Origin: Massilia agri
GTDB taxonomy: Bacteria > Pseudomonadota > Gammaproteobacteria > Burkholderiales > Burkholderiaceae_D
Assembly: GCF_024753255.1 (NCBI RefSeq)
Contig: NZ_JANUHA010000002.1
Coordinates: 186,001-250,000 of the forward strand
Direction of reading: 5' to 3'
DNA length: 64,000 bases
Shown here: in pieces, positions 1 to 8,721 of the stretch
How the letters are laid out: every line of letters begins with the position of its first letter
Position numbering within the stretch: position 1 is the first letter of the stretch
The notes under the pieces: generated by a model
The model's database searches: none
Told to the model about the DNA's origin: nothing
The model's input: the letters and a program-made list of their open reading frames with translations, nothing else
Translations under genes and position numbers: made by a program

Positions 1-440
1 GCGCCCTGGTAGAAGCTGTGGCGCGCCATCTCGCGACCCACCAGGCTGGCGCACAGGGCGGCTTCCAGCTCGACGCGCACGCTGCCGGCGTGTTCCGAAC
101 TGTCGAGGGCATCGACCAGCAGCATGGCCAGCGCGGTGGCCTTGACGTTGTCGAATCCCAGCAGCGAGATCGCGCGCGAGATCGTCGTCACCGGCGCGCC
201 GGAGGTGGTGCGGTACTGGATGGTGTTCGACAGGCGCAGGATGCGCTGGGTCAGGGCCGGGTCCGACACCACGTAATAGGCCAGGTCATGGGTGCCCTGG
301 TCGTCGCTGGAGGCCATCTCGACCACGCGGGCGATCGAGGCGCCGAGGGCGAACATCTCTTCGTCGCCGCAGACCTTGTTCATCAGGGCCGCACGCACGC
401 GGCGGGTCGCGCCTTCGGACGGCAAATGGGATTCGGACAT
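1..440 (-). CDS. HDOD domain protein (C-terminus cut by window edge)
   Basis: Partial gene: it starts at 440 and its 3' end lies outside the window. The visible ~146 residues contain an HDOD-type helical core (LRLSNTIQYRT, then TISRAISLLGFDNVKATAL). HDOD is a catalytically inactive relative of the HD phosphohydrolase fold, usually found in signalling proteins of stress, motility or c-di-GMP networks. The start lies 11 bases after the stop of the response-regulator/TPR gene on the same strand, so the two are probably co-transcribed and work in one signalling pathway. The target process cannot be told from the sequence. Confidence 0.85.
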   Translation of the reverse strand, partial: MSESHLPSEGATRRVRAALMNKVCGDEEMFALGASIARVVEMASSDDQGTHDLAYYVVSDPALTQRILRLSNTIQYRTTSGAPVTTISRAISLLGFDNVKATALAMLLVDALDSSEHAGSVRVELEAALCASLVGREMARHSFYQG

Positions 441-451
441 CGTTTAAGCTT

Positions 452-2113
452 TCACACTGCCGCTTTTTGAACCGCGGCCGGCTTGCTCACCCGTCCCTGT
501 CCGTTGCGTTCGTATTTCTTGAGGATCTGGTGGTGCAGCGCCGACAGCGCGCCCAGTTTCGGATTGCCCGGGTCGAGCTTGCGCACATTGCCGATCAGGC
601 CGCTGATCTGCTGGCCGAGGCGGTCGTCCCAGCCGTCGTGCTCGAGGCAGCGCAGCACCGCGAGGGCGGCGTTGAAGGCGACCGAGGGGTTGTTCGGCAG
701 CTTGGTGGCCGCTTCCAGCATCAGTTCGACGGCGCCCTGGTAGTCGCCATTCCTGGCGCGCGCGGCGCCGCCGTTGACCAGGTCGACCACGTGCTGGCGG
801 CTTTCCTGCGCCAGCGTGCGTGCCAGGTCGGGGAAGCCCGCGCCTTCGAGCACGCCCATGGCGCGCGCCATGCCGGCGTCGCTCGAGGCATTGCGCATCA
901 CCTCGCGCACGATCTCGGCGCCGCCCTCTTCCATATTGTTTTCCAGGCAGGTGCGCGCCAGCTCCAGCTTGAGGTCGGCGGACAGCGCCGGCGCATCCTT
1001 GCAGGCCTCCAGCGCGGTGTTGAGGGCGTCGTTCAGGCGCGTCTCGTTGCCGGTGAATTCATGCAGCAGGGCCGAGGAGATCGCGCTGCACAGCGTGGTG
1101 TTGGGACGTCCGCCCATCGAGCGGTCGAGGTCGCGGATCACCGAGGCGGCCGCCACCGGGTCGCCCTTCCTGACCAGGGTGCGCACCAGCTTCACGTGGT
1201 CTTCGGGGTCGCGGAATTCCGAATACTTGGCCTTGCTGACCACCTGCTTGAGGAATTTTTCGGCCGACTCGTTGTCGCCGGCTTCGAAAGCGGTCTCGCC
1301 CAGGGTGCGCAGGCGCCGCACCGCGTGCGGGGACACCGCCACCGCTTCCTGCAGCACCGCCTGCGACTGGGCCAGGTCGCCCACCGCCGCATGGGTGCGC
1401 GCCAGCCAGTCGTAGGCGTCGACGAAATTGCGGTTGGAGTCGACCAGCTCTTCCAGCATCTCCTGGGCTTCGCCGTACTGCTTGCGCAGGAACAGGGTCT
1501 TGGCCAGGCCCAGGCGCGCCCAGGCGATCGCCTTCACTTCGATCAGCTTGCGGTAGATCGGCTCGGCCTGCTCCGGCTCGCCCAGGAAGACGTGCAGCTC
1601 GGCGCGCAGGCGCAGGAAGTCGACCGCGTAGCGCGGATGCAGGCCTTCGCCCGCGATGCAGGCCTCGATCGCCTCGCGCTGGTCGCCCGCTTCCATCAGG
1701 GTGTAGACCGGCATGAAGGCGCTGCGCCGGTCGAGCGCGCGCGCGATGCGCTCGAGGAGGCGGTCGGCGGTGAAGGGTTTCAGGATGTAGTCGGTGGGCG
1801 CCAGCTCGGCGGCGCTGACCACCTTGCTGTGGTTGCCTTCGGCCGTGACCATGAAGAACATGGTCGACAGGGGCATCAGCTTGTGGTGGCGCACGTCTTC
1901 CAGCAGCTGCTGGCCGTCCTGGCCGCCCTCGAGGTCGTACTCGCACAGGATCATGTCGAAACTGCGCAGGCCCAGGTGCTTGACGGCCAGGTTGGACGAA
2001 CTGGCATGCTCGATGCGCGTCAACCCGCACATATTGAGCATGCTGTGGATATTGGCGCGCATGCCCGCGTGGGGCTCGATGATCAGGGCCGTGAGGCCTT
2101 CCAGTTCGTTCAT
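452..2113 (-). CDS. Response regulator receiver domain with TPR-repeat tail
   Basis: A 553-residue protein. Residues about 5-122 form a CheY-like receiver: the likely phosphoacceptor is Asp60 in CEYDLEGG, with switch Thr90 and conserved Lys112 in LKPF. One position of the usual acidic pair near the N-terminus is Glu13. The rest is helical with TPR-like repeats (for example residues around ARLGLAKTLFLRKQYGEAQ). There is no DNA-binding or enzymatic output domain, so phosphorylation probably controls protein-protein contacts. The ATG at 2113 was chosen over an in-frame codon 9 residues upstream because the receiver fold begins directly after it. The HDOD gene follows 11 bases downstream. Confidence 0.88.
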   Translation of the reverse strand: MNELEGLTALIIEPHAGMRANIHSMLNMCGLTRIEHASSSNLAVKHLGLRSFDMILCEYDLEGGQDGQQLLEDVRHHKLMPLSTMFFMVTAEGNHSKVVSAAELAPTDYILKPFTADRLLERIARALDRRSAFMPVYTLMEAGDQREAIEACIAGEGLHPRYAVDFLRLRAELHVFLGEPEQAEPIYRKLIEVKAIAWARLGLAKTLFLRKQYGEAQEMLEELVDSNRNFVDAYDWLARTHAAVGDLAQSQAVLQEAVAVSPHAVRRLRTLGETAFEAGDNESAEKFLKQVVSKAKYSEFRDPEDHVKLVRTLVRKGDPVAAASVIRDLDRSMGGRPNTTLCSAISSALLHEFTGNETRLNDALNTALEACKDAPALSADLKLELARTCLENNMEEGGAEIVREVMRNASSDAGMARAMGVLEGAGFPDLARTLAQESRQHVVDLVNGGAARARNGDYQGAVELMLEAATKLPNNPSVAFNAALAVLRCLEHDGWDDRLGQQISGLIGNVRKLDPGNPKLGALSALHHQILKKYERNGQGRVSKPAAVQKAAV

Positions 2114-2176
2114 GGGGTTCCGTAAGCCTGCGTTGGGCATGGGCGGCCGCTACATAGGCTGCCGCATCGATTGAGT

Positions 2177-2205
2177 ATATTACGGCTGGGGAACGAATTA
2201 GTTAA
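2177..2205 (-). promoter_or_regulatory. Possible sigma-70 promoter for the response-regulator gene
   Basis: On the minus strand TTAACT (2205-2200) and TAATAT (2182-2177) are separated by 17 bases, about 65 bases ahead of the ATG at 2113. Each hexamer matches the consensus at four of six positions. The surroundings are locally AT-rich in a GC-rich genome. Weak prediction. Confidence 0.3.
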
Positions 2206-2267
2206 ATTGGGTAAAGACCCGGTAATTACGGGCAAGAGATGCGGGGAAAAAGCGACACCGTGGCGTG

Positions 2268-3275
2268 TCAGCTGCCCGCAGAGAAGGCGGCTGCTTGTCG
2301 CAATGGCATGCGGCGGCCGTTGATGCACTCGGTCTTGCCCTCGCCGATGACGATGTTCTGGTAACGGACTTCGTACTTGCCGGCGGCCAGCTTGTCGATA
2401 ATGAAATTGCCGTTCGGCTGGACGTAGGCATGGCGCACGTTCGAGCGACGGTCCAGGTCATAGAGCTTGACGAAGATCGGCGAGGAATTCTCGCTGTTGT
2501 CGATGATGACCTGCATCTCGCTGCCGCTATTGCCGACCGGATAACCCGGCAGGTAGCCGGACTCGGCCGGCCACGGATCGCCGCTGGGGGCGGCCAGGGT
2601 CTGCAGGTCGGTGCCGCAGTCGGGGGCGCGCGCCGGGACCACCAGCTGGGTCACGGCCAGGGCCTTGATCTCGGGCGGGGGCTCTTTGCCTTCGCCGCCG
2701 AAGCGGCGCGCCCAGCCTTCGGTGCTGGCGTCGGCCCCGAGGTCATCGGGACGGTCGGGCGCCGGCGCGGCCTTCGCGCCAGGCGCGGCCGCGGCGGCCA
2801 CCTCGGACTTGCCGGCCCAGGACAGCACATCCGGCAATTTGCCGCGGGGCTGCTGCCCGATGAAGACGGCGGCGGCGGCGCCCAGCACGAAGCAGGTCGA
2901 CAGGCCCAGCCACCAGCGCGGATCGCGCAGCAGCCTGGCGCGCGGGCGGCCCTCGCCGGTGGCGCGCGGCTCCCAGCTTTCCGGCCGGCCGCGCCCCGCC
3001 CCCTGTTCGCCCTCTTCGGCGCCGCTGCTTTCCAGCCACTCGACTTCCCACTCCTCGGACGCGATCCACTCGTCGTGCTCCTTGCGGCGCACCGGATCGG
3101 ACAGGGTGTTGTAGGCGGTGTTGACGATCGCCATGATGCGGGCGGCTTTTTCGTCGCCCGGATTCTTGTCGGGATGGTATTTCTGGCTCAGGGCCTTGTA
3201 CGCCGCACGAATGACTTCCGCCGGCGCGCCGCGCGCGACCTTCAGGTTGTCATAGTGGGTATGGATCTTGGCCAT
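2268..3275 (-). CDS. Membrane-anchored J-domain (DnaJ-like) protein
   Basis: A 335-residue protein. An N-terminal J domain (about residues 6-70) carries the diagnostic HPD triad at 34-36 within KYHPDKNPGDEKA, the motif that stimulates DnaK ATPase. A charged linker follows, then one transmembrane segment at about 121-140 (WWLGLSTCFVLGAAAAVFIG). The Ala/Pro-rich remainder ends in a small domain with a VIIDNSENSSPIFVKLYDL stretch that may bind ligand or surface structures. DnaJ's Gly/Phe and zinc-finger regions are absent, so this is a type III J-protein that probably recruits DnaK to a membrane site. The C-terminal domain is not recognised. Confidence 0.8.
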   Translation of the reverse strand: MAKIHTHYDNLKVARGAPAEVIRAAYKALSQKYHPDKNPGDEKAARIMAIVNTAYNTLSDPVRRKEHDEWIASEEWEVEWLESSGAEEGEQGAGRGRPESWEPRATGEGRPRARLLRDPRWWLGLSTCFVLGAAAAVFIGQQPRGKLPDVLSWAGKSEVAAAAAPGAKAAPAPDRPDDLGADASTEGWARRFGGEGKEPPPEIKALAVTQLVVPARAPDCGTDLQTLAAPSGDPWPAESGYLPGYPVGNSGSEMQVIIDNSENSSPIFVKLYDLDRRSNVRHAYVQPNGNFIIDKLAAGKYEVRYQNIVIGEGKTECINGRRMPLRQAAAFSAGS

Positions 3276-3390
3276 GGTCTGTCGAAAAGTCCCGCTGCTG
3301 CCGGTCGTGAGAATGTTCAGGCGATCCGAGCCGATCCGGGGTGGTACAGCTTAGCCGGATTTGTATCCAGAGCGCAAGATGTCAAAAATT

Positions 3391-4539
3391 CTACAGGCGG
3401 TGGGCCCGGTCCGCCCGCACGATAGCGTCGGGCAATTCCACATCCTGTCCGACCACCAGCACCTTGAACAGCTCGCCCATTTCGGCCGGCGAGACCAGCT
3501 TCTGCACCGCGCGCGATTGCGGCAGGAAGTCCAGGACCTGCTCGGGGTCGCTTGCCATCAGGAGCTCGCCGATGCCGGCGCCCAGCAGGAAGGAAGCCTG
3601 GTTCATATAGGCCAGCACCGGCAGGCCGGCTTCCTGGGACGCCAGCGCCATCGCGGTGAAGTCGACGTGGGCGGTAATGTCTTGCAGGCCCGGCAGGTAG
3701 AAGGGATCCGGGTGGGCGTGGTGGCGGTAGTGGCACATCAGGGTGCCGCCCATGCGCTGGTCGAGGTAGTACTCGTGGGCCGGGAAACCGTAGTCGAACA
3801 GGATGGCGGCGCCGCGGCCCTCTTTCATCATGGCGGCCAGCGAGGCCATGAAGCCCTCGGCGACGGGGTGGATCTCGGTGAGGTAGCCGTCCGGCAGCTG
3901 CCCGGCATCGGGGACCTGGCGCGCCACCTGGGCCGCGAGCCCCGGAGGCAGCGGCGCCGCGACAAAAGCGAAGGCGCCCTCGCGCACGGTGACCATCTGG
4001 CGCATCCACTGGCCGTCCTGGCGGACGACGAGTTCCACCGGCATCGCGTCCAGCACCTCGTTGGCCAGCACCACGCCGCTGAAATGTTCCGGCATGCCGT
4101 CCAGCCAGCGGACCTGCGGCAGGTCTTTCAATGCTTCCTGCTGGCGCGCGCGCAGTTCGCCGGACAGTTCGATGATCGTATACGCGTTGACGGCCACGCC
4201 CATGCGGTCGAGGGCCGTGAGCACGTCGCGCGCCAGCTTGCCGGTCCCGGCGCCGAATTCGATGATCTCGGGCGCGCTTTGGGCGATAATATGGGCGGCC
4301 ACGCGCGCCAGGGCGGCCCCGAACAGGGGCGAGATCTCGGGCGCGGTCGTGAAGTCGCCGCTCGCGCCCAGTTTGGACGCGCCGCCGCTGTAATACCCGA
4401 GCCTGGGCGCATACAGCGCCAGTTCCATGAACCGTGAAAACGCCATCGCTCCGCCGAGCTCTTCGATTTCGGCGGCGATCAGTTGTTGCAGGGACTGGGA
4501 TGCGGCAAGCGCGTCGGGGGTGGGTGCGGGCAGGGACAT
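3391..4539 (-). CDS. MidA/NDUFAF7-family SAM-dependent methyltransferase
   Basis: A 382-residue protein with the features of the MidA (DUF185, PF02636) family. The N-terminus has FSRFMELALYAPRLGYY followed by GDFTTAPEISPLFG. The SAM-binding loop is EFGAGTGKL at about 94-102. The eukaryotic homologue NDUFAF7 methylates an arginine of complex I; the bacterial role is unsettled. Length and motif order are normal for the family. It is divergent from the SDR gene, with a 48-base spacer holding both starts. The annotation as a methyltransferase is firm; the substrate is not known. Confidence 0.85.
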   Translation of the reverse strand: MSLPAPTPDALAASQSLQQLIAAEIEELGGAMAFSRFMELALYAPRLGYYSGGASKLGASGDFTTAPEISPLFGAALARVAAHIIAQSAPEIIEFGAGTGKLARDVLTALDRMGVAVNAYTIIELSGELRARQQEALKDLPQVRWLDGMPEHFSGVVLANEVLDAMPVELVVRQDGQWMRQMVTVREGAFAFVAAPLPPGLAAQVARQVPDAGQLPDGYLTEIHPVAEGFMASLAAMMKEGRGAAILFDYGFPAHEYYLDQRMGGTLMCHYRHHAHPDPFYLPGLQDITAHVDFTAMALASQEAGLPVLAYMNQASFLLGAGIGELLMASDPEQVLDFLPQSRAVQKLVSPAEMGELFKVLVVGQDVELPDAIVRADRAHRL

Positions 4540-4587
4540 GCCGGCATTGTAGCGAAATCAGCTCTTATCAACTAATAGCAAGCAACC

Positions 4588-5379
4588 ATGGACAACGCGA
4601 TGCATCCCGCCCCTAAGGTCGCGCTGGTGACCGGCGCGGGGCGCCGCCTGGGCCGCGCCATCGCGCTCGGGCTGGCGGGCGCCGGCTGGGACGTGGCCGT
4701 GCACTACCGCCATTCGGAAGGCGACGCGCGAGAGACGGCGGAAGCGATCCGGGCCCTAGGCCGGCGCGCCGCACTGTTCCAATGCGAGCTGCAGGATGAA
4801 GCCGCCGTACGCGCCCTGCCCGGCCGCGTCGCCGCGGAACTGGGCGTGATCACTTGTGTAGTGAACAACGCTTCGTTGTTCGAATACGACAGTGCCACCA
4901 CCTTCTCGCCGGCCCTCCTGAACACCCACATGGCGGCGAACGTGACGGCGCCGCTGCTGCTGGCCCAGGCCCTGCACGCCATGACGCTTGCCGGCAGCCA
5001 GGCCGTGGTGGTCAACCTGCTGGACCAGAAACTGTACAATCTCAACCCGGATTTTCTGTCGTACACGCTGTCGAAGGCGGCGCTGCACACGGCTACCACG
5101 GTGCTGGCGCAGGCGCTGGCGCCGTCGGTGCGCGTGGTCGGCGTGGCGCCGGGCATCACGATGGTGTCGGGCGAGCAGAGCGAGGAAGGCTTCCGGCAGG
5201 CGCACACCATGACGCCGTTGAAACGCTCCTCGACCCCGCAGGACATCGCCGACGCCGTGGTCTTTGCTGTCGGCGCGCGGGCGCTGACCGGCACCACCCT
5301 GCTGGTCGACGGCGGCCAGCATTTGCAGGCGTCGCCGCGCGACGTGATGTTCCTGACCGAACCAAACAACCATTCATAA
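4588..5379 (+). CDS. SDR oxidoreductase, FolM/pteridine-reductase-like
   Basis: A 263-residue short-chain dehydrogenase. The NADP loop is TGAGRRLGRAIA, the TGxxxRxG form that marks pteridine reductase PTR1 and FolM dihydromonapterin reductase, not the classical TGxxxGxG. NNAS is at 93-96. The catalytic set is Asp146, Tyr159 and Lys163 (YTLSK), with Asp in the place of the usual catalytic Ser, again as in PTR1/FolM. It lies 12 bases ahead of folB, which supports a role in reducing dihydropterins or dihydrofolate. ATG at 4588 has a weak ribosome-binding site, and ATG at 4600 is a possible alternative. The exact pterin substrate is inferred. Confidence 0.75.
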   Translation: MDNAMHPAPKVALVTGAGRRLGRAIALGLAGAGWDVAVHYRHSEGDARETAEAIRALGRRAALFQCELQDEAAVRALPGRVAAELGVITCVVNNASLFEYDSATTFSPALLNTHMAANVTAPLLLAQALHAMTLAGSQAVVVNLLDQKLYNLNPDFLSYTLSKAALHTATTVLAQALAPSVRVVGVAPGITMVSGEQSEEGFRQAHTMTPLKRSSTPQDIADAVVFAVGARALTGTTLLVDGGQHLQASPRDVMFLTEPNNHS

Positions 5380-5391
5380 AAGGCTTTATCC

Positions 5392-5790
5392 ATGTTATCC
5401 GCCCTGATTCACCCGAGCTTGCGCGACTGCCGCCGGCTGTTCCTGCGCAATTACGAAGTGATGATCAACATCGGCGTGCATGACTTCGAGAAGAAGGCGG
5501 AACAGCGTGTCCTGATCAACGTCGACCTCTACATCCCGCTCGAGCAGTCGACGCCGAAGGCCGACCAGCTGTCGGAAGTGGTCGACTACGACTTCATGCG
5601 CGAGACCATCGCCAAGCGCATCTCGAAGGGCCACATCCATCTGCAGGAAACCCTGTGCGACGACGTGGTCAAGGCGATGCTGACCCACCCGCGCGTGCGC
5701 GCCGCGCGCGTGTCGACCATGAAGCCGGATGTCTATCCGGATTGCGAAGGCGTGGGCGTGGAAGTGTTTTCGGTGAAGGAAGAAGCATGA
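5392..5790 (+). CDS. folB: Dihydroneopterin aldolase
   Basis: A 132-residue protein of the FolB/FolX fold. The core includes [19 protein letters not shown], then the [11 protein letters not shown] helix and the closing [15 protein letters not shown] strand. FolB converts dihydroneopterin to 6-hydroxymethyl-dihydropterin plus glycolaldehyde in folate synthesis in the cytosol; related FolX proteins are epimerases. The gene sits between a FolM-like reductase and ttcA, and its TGA overlaps the ttcA ATG (ATGA). FolB versus FolX specificity cannot be settled from sequence inspection alone, and the pairing with a FolM-like gene keeps FolX open. Confidence 0.85.
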   Translation: MLSALIHPSLRDCRRLFLRNYEVMINIGVHDFEKKAEQRVLINVDLYIPLEQSTPKADQLSEVVDYDFMRETIAKRISKGHIHLQETLCDDVVKAMLTHPRVRAARVSTMKPDVYPDCEGVGVEVFSVKEEA

Positions 5791-6719
5791 GCGAAGCGGA
5801 TCTCGACCAGCTGAACCCGGACGCGAATAAGTTGGAAAAAGCCAAACTCGAAAAAATCGCGTACGAGAACAACAAGCTGCACAAGCGCCTGTGCCGCCTG
5901 GTGGGCCAGGCCATCGGCGACTTCAACATGATCGAGGACGGCGACAAGGTCATGGTCTGCCTGTCGGGCGGCAAGGACAGCTATGCCCTGCTCGACATCC
6001 TCATGACCCTGCGCGAGCGCGCACCGATCAATTTTGAGATCGTCGCGGTCAACCTCGACCAGAAGCAGCCGAACTTCCCGGCCGAGGTGCTGCCGGCCTA
6101 CCTCGACAAGCTGGGCGTGCCCTACCACATCGAGAACCAGGACACCTACAGCATCGTCAAGCGCCTGGTCCCGGAAGGCAAGACCACCTGCTCGCTGTGC
6201 TCGCGCCTGCGTCGCGGCATCCTCTACCGCGTGGCGGATGAGCTGGGCTGCAACAAGATCGCCCTGGGCCACCACCGCGACGACATCCTCGAGACTTTCT
6301 TCCTGAACATGTTCTTCGGCGGGAAGCTGAAGGGCATGCCGGCAAAATTGGTGTCGGACGACGGCAAGCACATGGTGATCCGTCCGCTGGCCTATGTGAA
6401 GGAAGCGGATACCGAGCGCTATGCCGAAGTGAAGGGCTTCCCGATCATCCCGTGCGACCTGTGCGGCTCGCAGGAAAACCTGCAGAGGAAGCAGATCAAG
6501 GCCATGCTGCGCGACTGGGAAAAGAAACACCCGGGCCGCGTCGAGAACGTGTTCTCGTCCCTGAGCACCGTGGTGCCTTCGCACCTGCAGGACCGCAATC
6601 TGTTCGGCTTCGTCGACCTCAAGACCGACGGCGTGCCGAACCCGCTGGGCGACATCGCCTTCGACGAGGAGCCGTGCTCGACGCCGGCGCCGAACACGAT
6701 CTCGCTCACGCAGCTGTAA
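5787..6719 (+). CDS. ttcA: tRNA 2-thiocytidine(32) synthetase TtcA
   Basis: A 310-residue enzyme that thiolates C32 of certain tRNAs. The ATP-pyrophosphatase PP-loop SGGKDS is at 60-65. CxxC pairs at Cys135/Cys138 (CSLC) and Cys223/Cys226 (CDLC) are the family's iron-sulfur and catalytic cysteines. [19 protein letters not shown] is the conserved central block. The start at 5787 gives an ATGA overlap with folB; longer readings would run through folB. The gene ends one base before the stop of the convergent PEP-CTERM gene, so no room is left for a terminator. Confidence 0.95.
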   Translation: MSEADLDQLNPDANKLEKAKLEKIAYENNKLHKRLCRLVGQAIGDFNMIEDGDKVMVCLSGGKDSYALLDILMTLRERAPINFEIVAVNLDQKQPNFPAEVLPAYLDKLGVPYHIENQDTYSIVKRLVPEGKTTCSLCSRLRRGILYRVADELGCNKIALGHHRDDILETFFLNMFFGGKLKGMPAKLVSDDGKHMVIRPLAYVKEADTERYAEVKGFPIIPCDLCGSQENLQRKQIKAMLRDWEKKHPGRVENVFSSLSTVVPSHLQDRNLFGFVDLKTDGVPNPLGDIAFDEEPCSTPAPNTISLTQL

Positions 6720-7316
6720 TCACCCGGTCCGGGCCTGGCGCCGGCGCAGGCCCAGCAGCGCCAGACCGGCAGCCAGCATCGCGCCGTGCGCCGGTTCCGG
6801 CACGGCCGACACCAGGAGCTGCGTATCCTCGGTCCAGTAGTAGTAGCCGAACAGCTGCCGGTAGACCTGGAAGCGGTAATTCTGGTTCTGGGTTCCAATG
6901 TCGAGTAGCGTTTCCTGCAAGTCGTAGCCCGATCCTTGGCTCCAGTGCGCCTTCATCTCGAAGGTGGGGCCGAGCGGTCCGTCGGGTACGAACCGAAAGT
7001 GCTCCAGCGAGCAGGAATCGTTGACGCCCAACGATGCGCCGCAGTTGGCATAGTCCCCCGCAATGTTGTCATGGCCGAAGCGCAGTTCGCTCACTTCCGT
7101 TTCGTCGATCCAGCCGTCGCCATTACTGTCCTCGCCCCTGACAAAGGCCGACAGATTGGCAGGTTCGTAGGGCGGTGGCGGCGGCGGTTCCGGACTCCAG
7201 CCGTAGGTGATACGGCCCATGACGTCGGTGAATTGCACGTTCCACGCGCCCTCCTGGGCCTGCGCCATGCCGGCGGCGAGCGCCAGTGCGGCGCCCAGCA
7301 GCAGTCGTTTCACCAT
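6720..7316 (-). CDS. PEP-CTERM protein with EF-hand loop (copy 1)
   Basis: A 198-residue exported protein. It has a signal peptide (MVKRLLLGAALALAAGMAQA), a Pro-rich stretch at about 42-52 and a textbook EF-hand calcium loop at 63-74 (DSNGDGWIDETE). The C-terminal sorting signal is VPEP, a hydrophobic run and RRRQ, as recognised by exosortase. ATG 7316 was chosen because AGGAGG lies 8 bases upstream; the in-frame ATG at 7322 is only 2 bases from that site, although it overlaps the stop of the upstream paralogue. It is paralogous to the gene immediately upstream. The protein is probably anchored to the cell surface or in the exopolysaccharide matrix; function is unknown. Confidence 0.85.
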   Translation of the reverse strand: MVKRLLLGAALALAAGMAQAQEGAWNVQFTDVMGRITYGWSPEPPPPPPYEPANLSAFVRGEDSNGDGWIDETEVSELRFGHDNIAGDYANCGASLGVNDSCSLEHFRFVPDGPLGPTFEMKAHWSQGSGYDLQETLLDIGTQNQNYRFQVYRQLFGYYYWTEDTQLLVSAVPEPAHGAMLAAGLALLGLRRRQARTG

Positions 7317-7318
7317 CG

Positions 7319-7927
7319 TCATGCCCTCCTTGACGAGACTGGGCGCCGGCACCGCGCGCCGAGCAAGGTTGCCAGGCCCGCAGCCAGCATCAGGCCGTGG
7401 CCTGGCTCCGGCACCGCCGAGATCTGGGTCACCTGCAGGGTCGTGTCCTCGGTCCAGTAATAGCTGCCGTAGAGCTCGCGGTAATATTCGAAGCGGTATT
7501 CCTTGCCCGTCTCGACCCGCGCGAAACGTTCCCGCATCCCGTCACCCCGCTGCTCCCATTGCGAAGACATCTCGAAGACGGGCCCCAGCGGGCTATCGGG
7601 CGCGAACCGGAAGGCGAGCAGCGCGCAATAGTTATAGGCGTCGCCAGTGGTTTCGCAATTGACATAGTTACCGGTAAAGCCGTCATTGCCGAAGCGCAGT
7701 TCACTCAGCTCCGACTCGTCGATCCAGCCGTCATCGTTGCGGTCTTCGCCGCGCACCAGTCCGCTCAGGGTGGTGCGCTCGAATGGCGGCGGGGGTTCGT
7801 TGTCCCAGCTGAATCCATGGGTGCGCCCGCTGATTTCCAGGAAGTCCACGCGCCACGTGATCTCCTGCCCCTGTGCGCCGCTTGCTGCCAGCGCCAATGC
7901 TGCTGCAAGCAGCGTCGGTTTCTTCAT
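7319..7927 (-). CDS. PEP-CTERM protein with EF-hand loop (copy 2)
   Basis: A 202-residue paralogue of the downstream gene. The same plan is seen: signal peptide to about residue 20, a W-(D/S)-x-E-PPPP segment, EF-hand loop at 62-73 (DRNDDGWIDESE), a shared YRELYGSYYWTEDT block, and a C-terminal VPEPGHGLMLAAGLA sorting tail with Arg residues. The stop codon lies 2 bases before the chosen start of copy 1, so translation is likely coupled. A GGGAGAG ribosome-binding site precedes the ATG. No exosortase gene is in the window. Function is not known; calcium binding is inferred from the loop. Confidence 0.85.
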   Translation of the reverse strand: MKKPTLLAAALALAASGAQGQEITWRVDFLEISGRTHGFSWDNEPPPPFERTTLSGLVRGEDRNDDGWIDESELSELRFGNDGFTGNYVNCETTGDAYNYCALLAFRFAPDSPLGPVFEMSSQWEQRGDGMRERFARVETGKEYRFEYYRELYGSYYWTEDTTLQVTQISAVPEPGHGLMLAAGLATLLGARCRRPVSSRRA

Positions 7928-8122
7928 TTCACTCTCCCTCAGAAAAGTGCACTAAGGAAGCCGGCAGCCTGGTACGGAGCGGCCTCTGGCGTAGAGTAGC
8001 GCCGTAAGGGAGACATGTCGCGGATGCACCAATCGTGTGCACGAAAATACAACTCGACAGTGGCAACAGGGGGGCGCCGTCGTGATACGCTGGGCTTTTC
8101 CCTGCACAGAAAAAGGATGCCA

Positions 8123-8656
8123 ATGAGCCTGCTGCGCCTGTTCCGCCACCTGACCCTGCCTCTCTCCCTCGGCTTCGCCATGCTCGCGCCCGCCGAGGCC
8201 CTGGCCGAGCCGGGTGCGCTCTACCTGGTCCGCCATGGCGAGAAGGCAGCAAGCGGCAAGGATCCGGAACTGACGCCGCAAGGCAGGCTGCGCGCCGAGA
8301 ACGTGGCCGCCATCCTCGGCAAGGCAGGCATCACTGCCATCTACAGTTCCAATACCCAGCGCACCCGCCAGACCGCCGCGCCGCTGGCGCAGCAAAGCGG
8401 CATCGCCGTGGCGCTCTACGATCCGGGCAATCCGAAGGCGCTCGTCGCGCAGGTGCAGAACGTGCGCGCAGCCGGCGCGAACGTGCTGGTGGTCGGCCAC
8501 TCGAACACCCTGCCGGAACTGGTGCGCCTGTTCGGCGGCGTGCCGGGACCCGACATCCTCGACGACGAATACGACCGTCTCTACCAGCTCACCGGCAGGG
8601 AGGGCGCGGTGCGCACGGTCCTGTTGCGCTCCCTTCCTGTTACGCCACAACAATAA
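8123..8656 (+). CDS. Exported histidine phosphatase (phosphoglycerate-mutase fold)
   Basis: A 177-residue protein with a signal peptide (MSLLRLFRHLTLPLSLGFAM and on to about residue 28). The catalytic RHG motif follows in YLVRHGEKA, then the second conserved Arg in SSNTQRTRQTA, and VVGHSNTLPEL with the second catalytic His. This is the small 'branch 2' type of histidine phosphatase. Family members of this size remove phosphate from varied substrates, here in the periplasm. The ATG at 8123 was chosen for its AAGG at 8113-8116 and because the signal peptide begins there. It is divergent from the PEP-CTERM pair. Confidence 0.8.
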   Translation: MSLLRLFRHLTLPLSLGFAMLAPAEALAEPGALYLVRHGEKAASGKDPELTPQGRLRAENVAAILGKAGITAIYSSNTQRTRQTAAPLAQQSGIAVALYDPGNPKALVAQVQNVRAAGANVLVVGHSNTLPELVRLFGGVPGPDILDDEYDRLYQLTGREGAVRTVLLRSLPVTPQQ

Positions 8657-8721
8657 CCGGCGGTTCCAATGCACCCCGGCATCGGTTACGATGTAAAAAG
8701 GACGTCAATACGGGGAACATC

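Noticed and set aside
467-2125. Long plus-strand reading frame opposite the response-regulator gene
   Set aside because: It is rich in Arg/His/Gln with no recognisable domain and mirrors the real minus-strand gene. High GC makes such antisense frames common.
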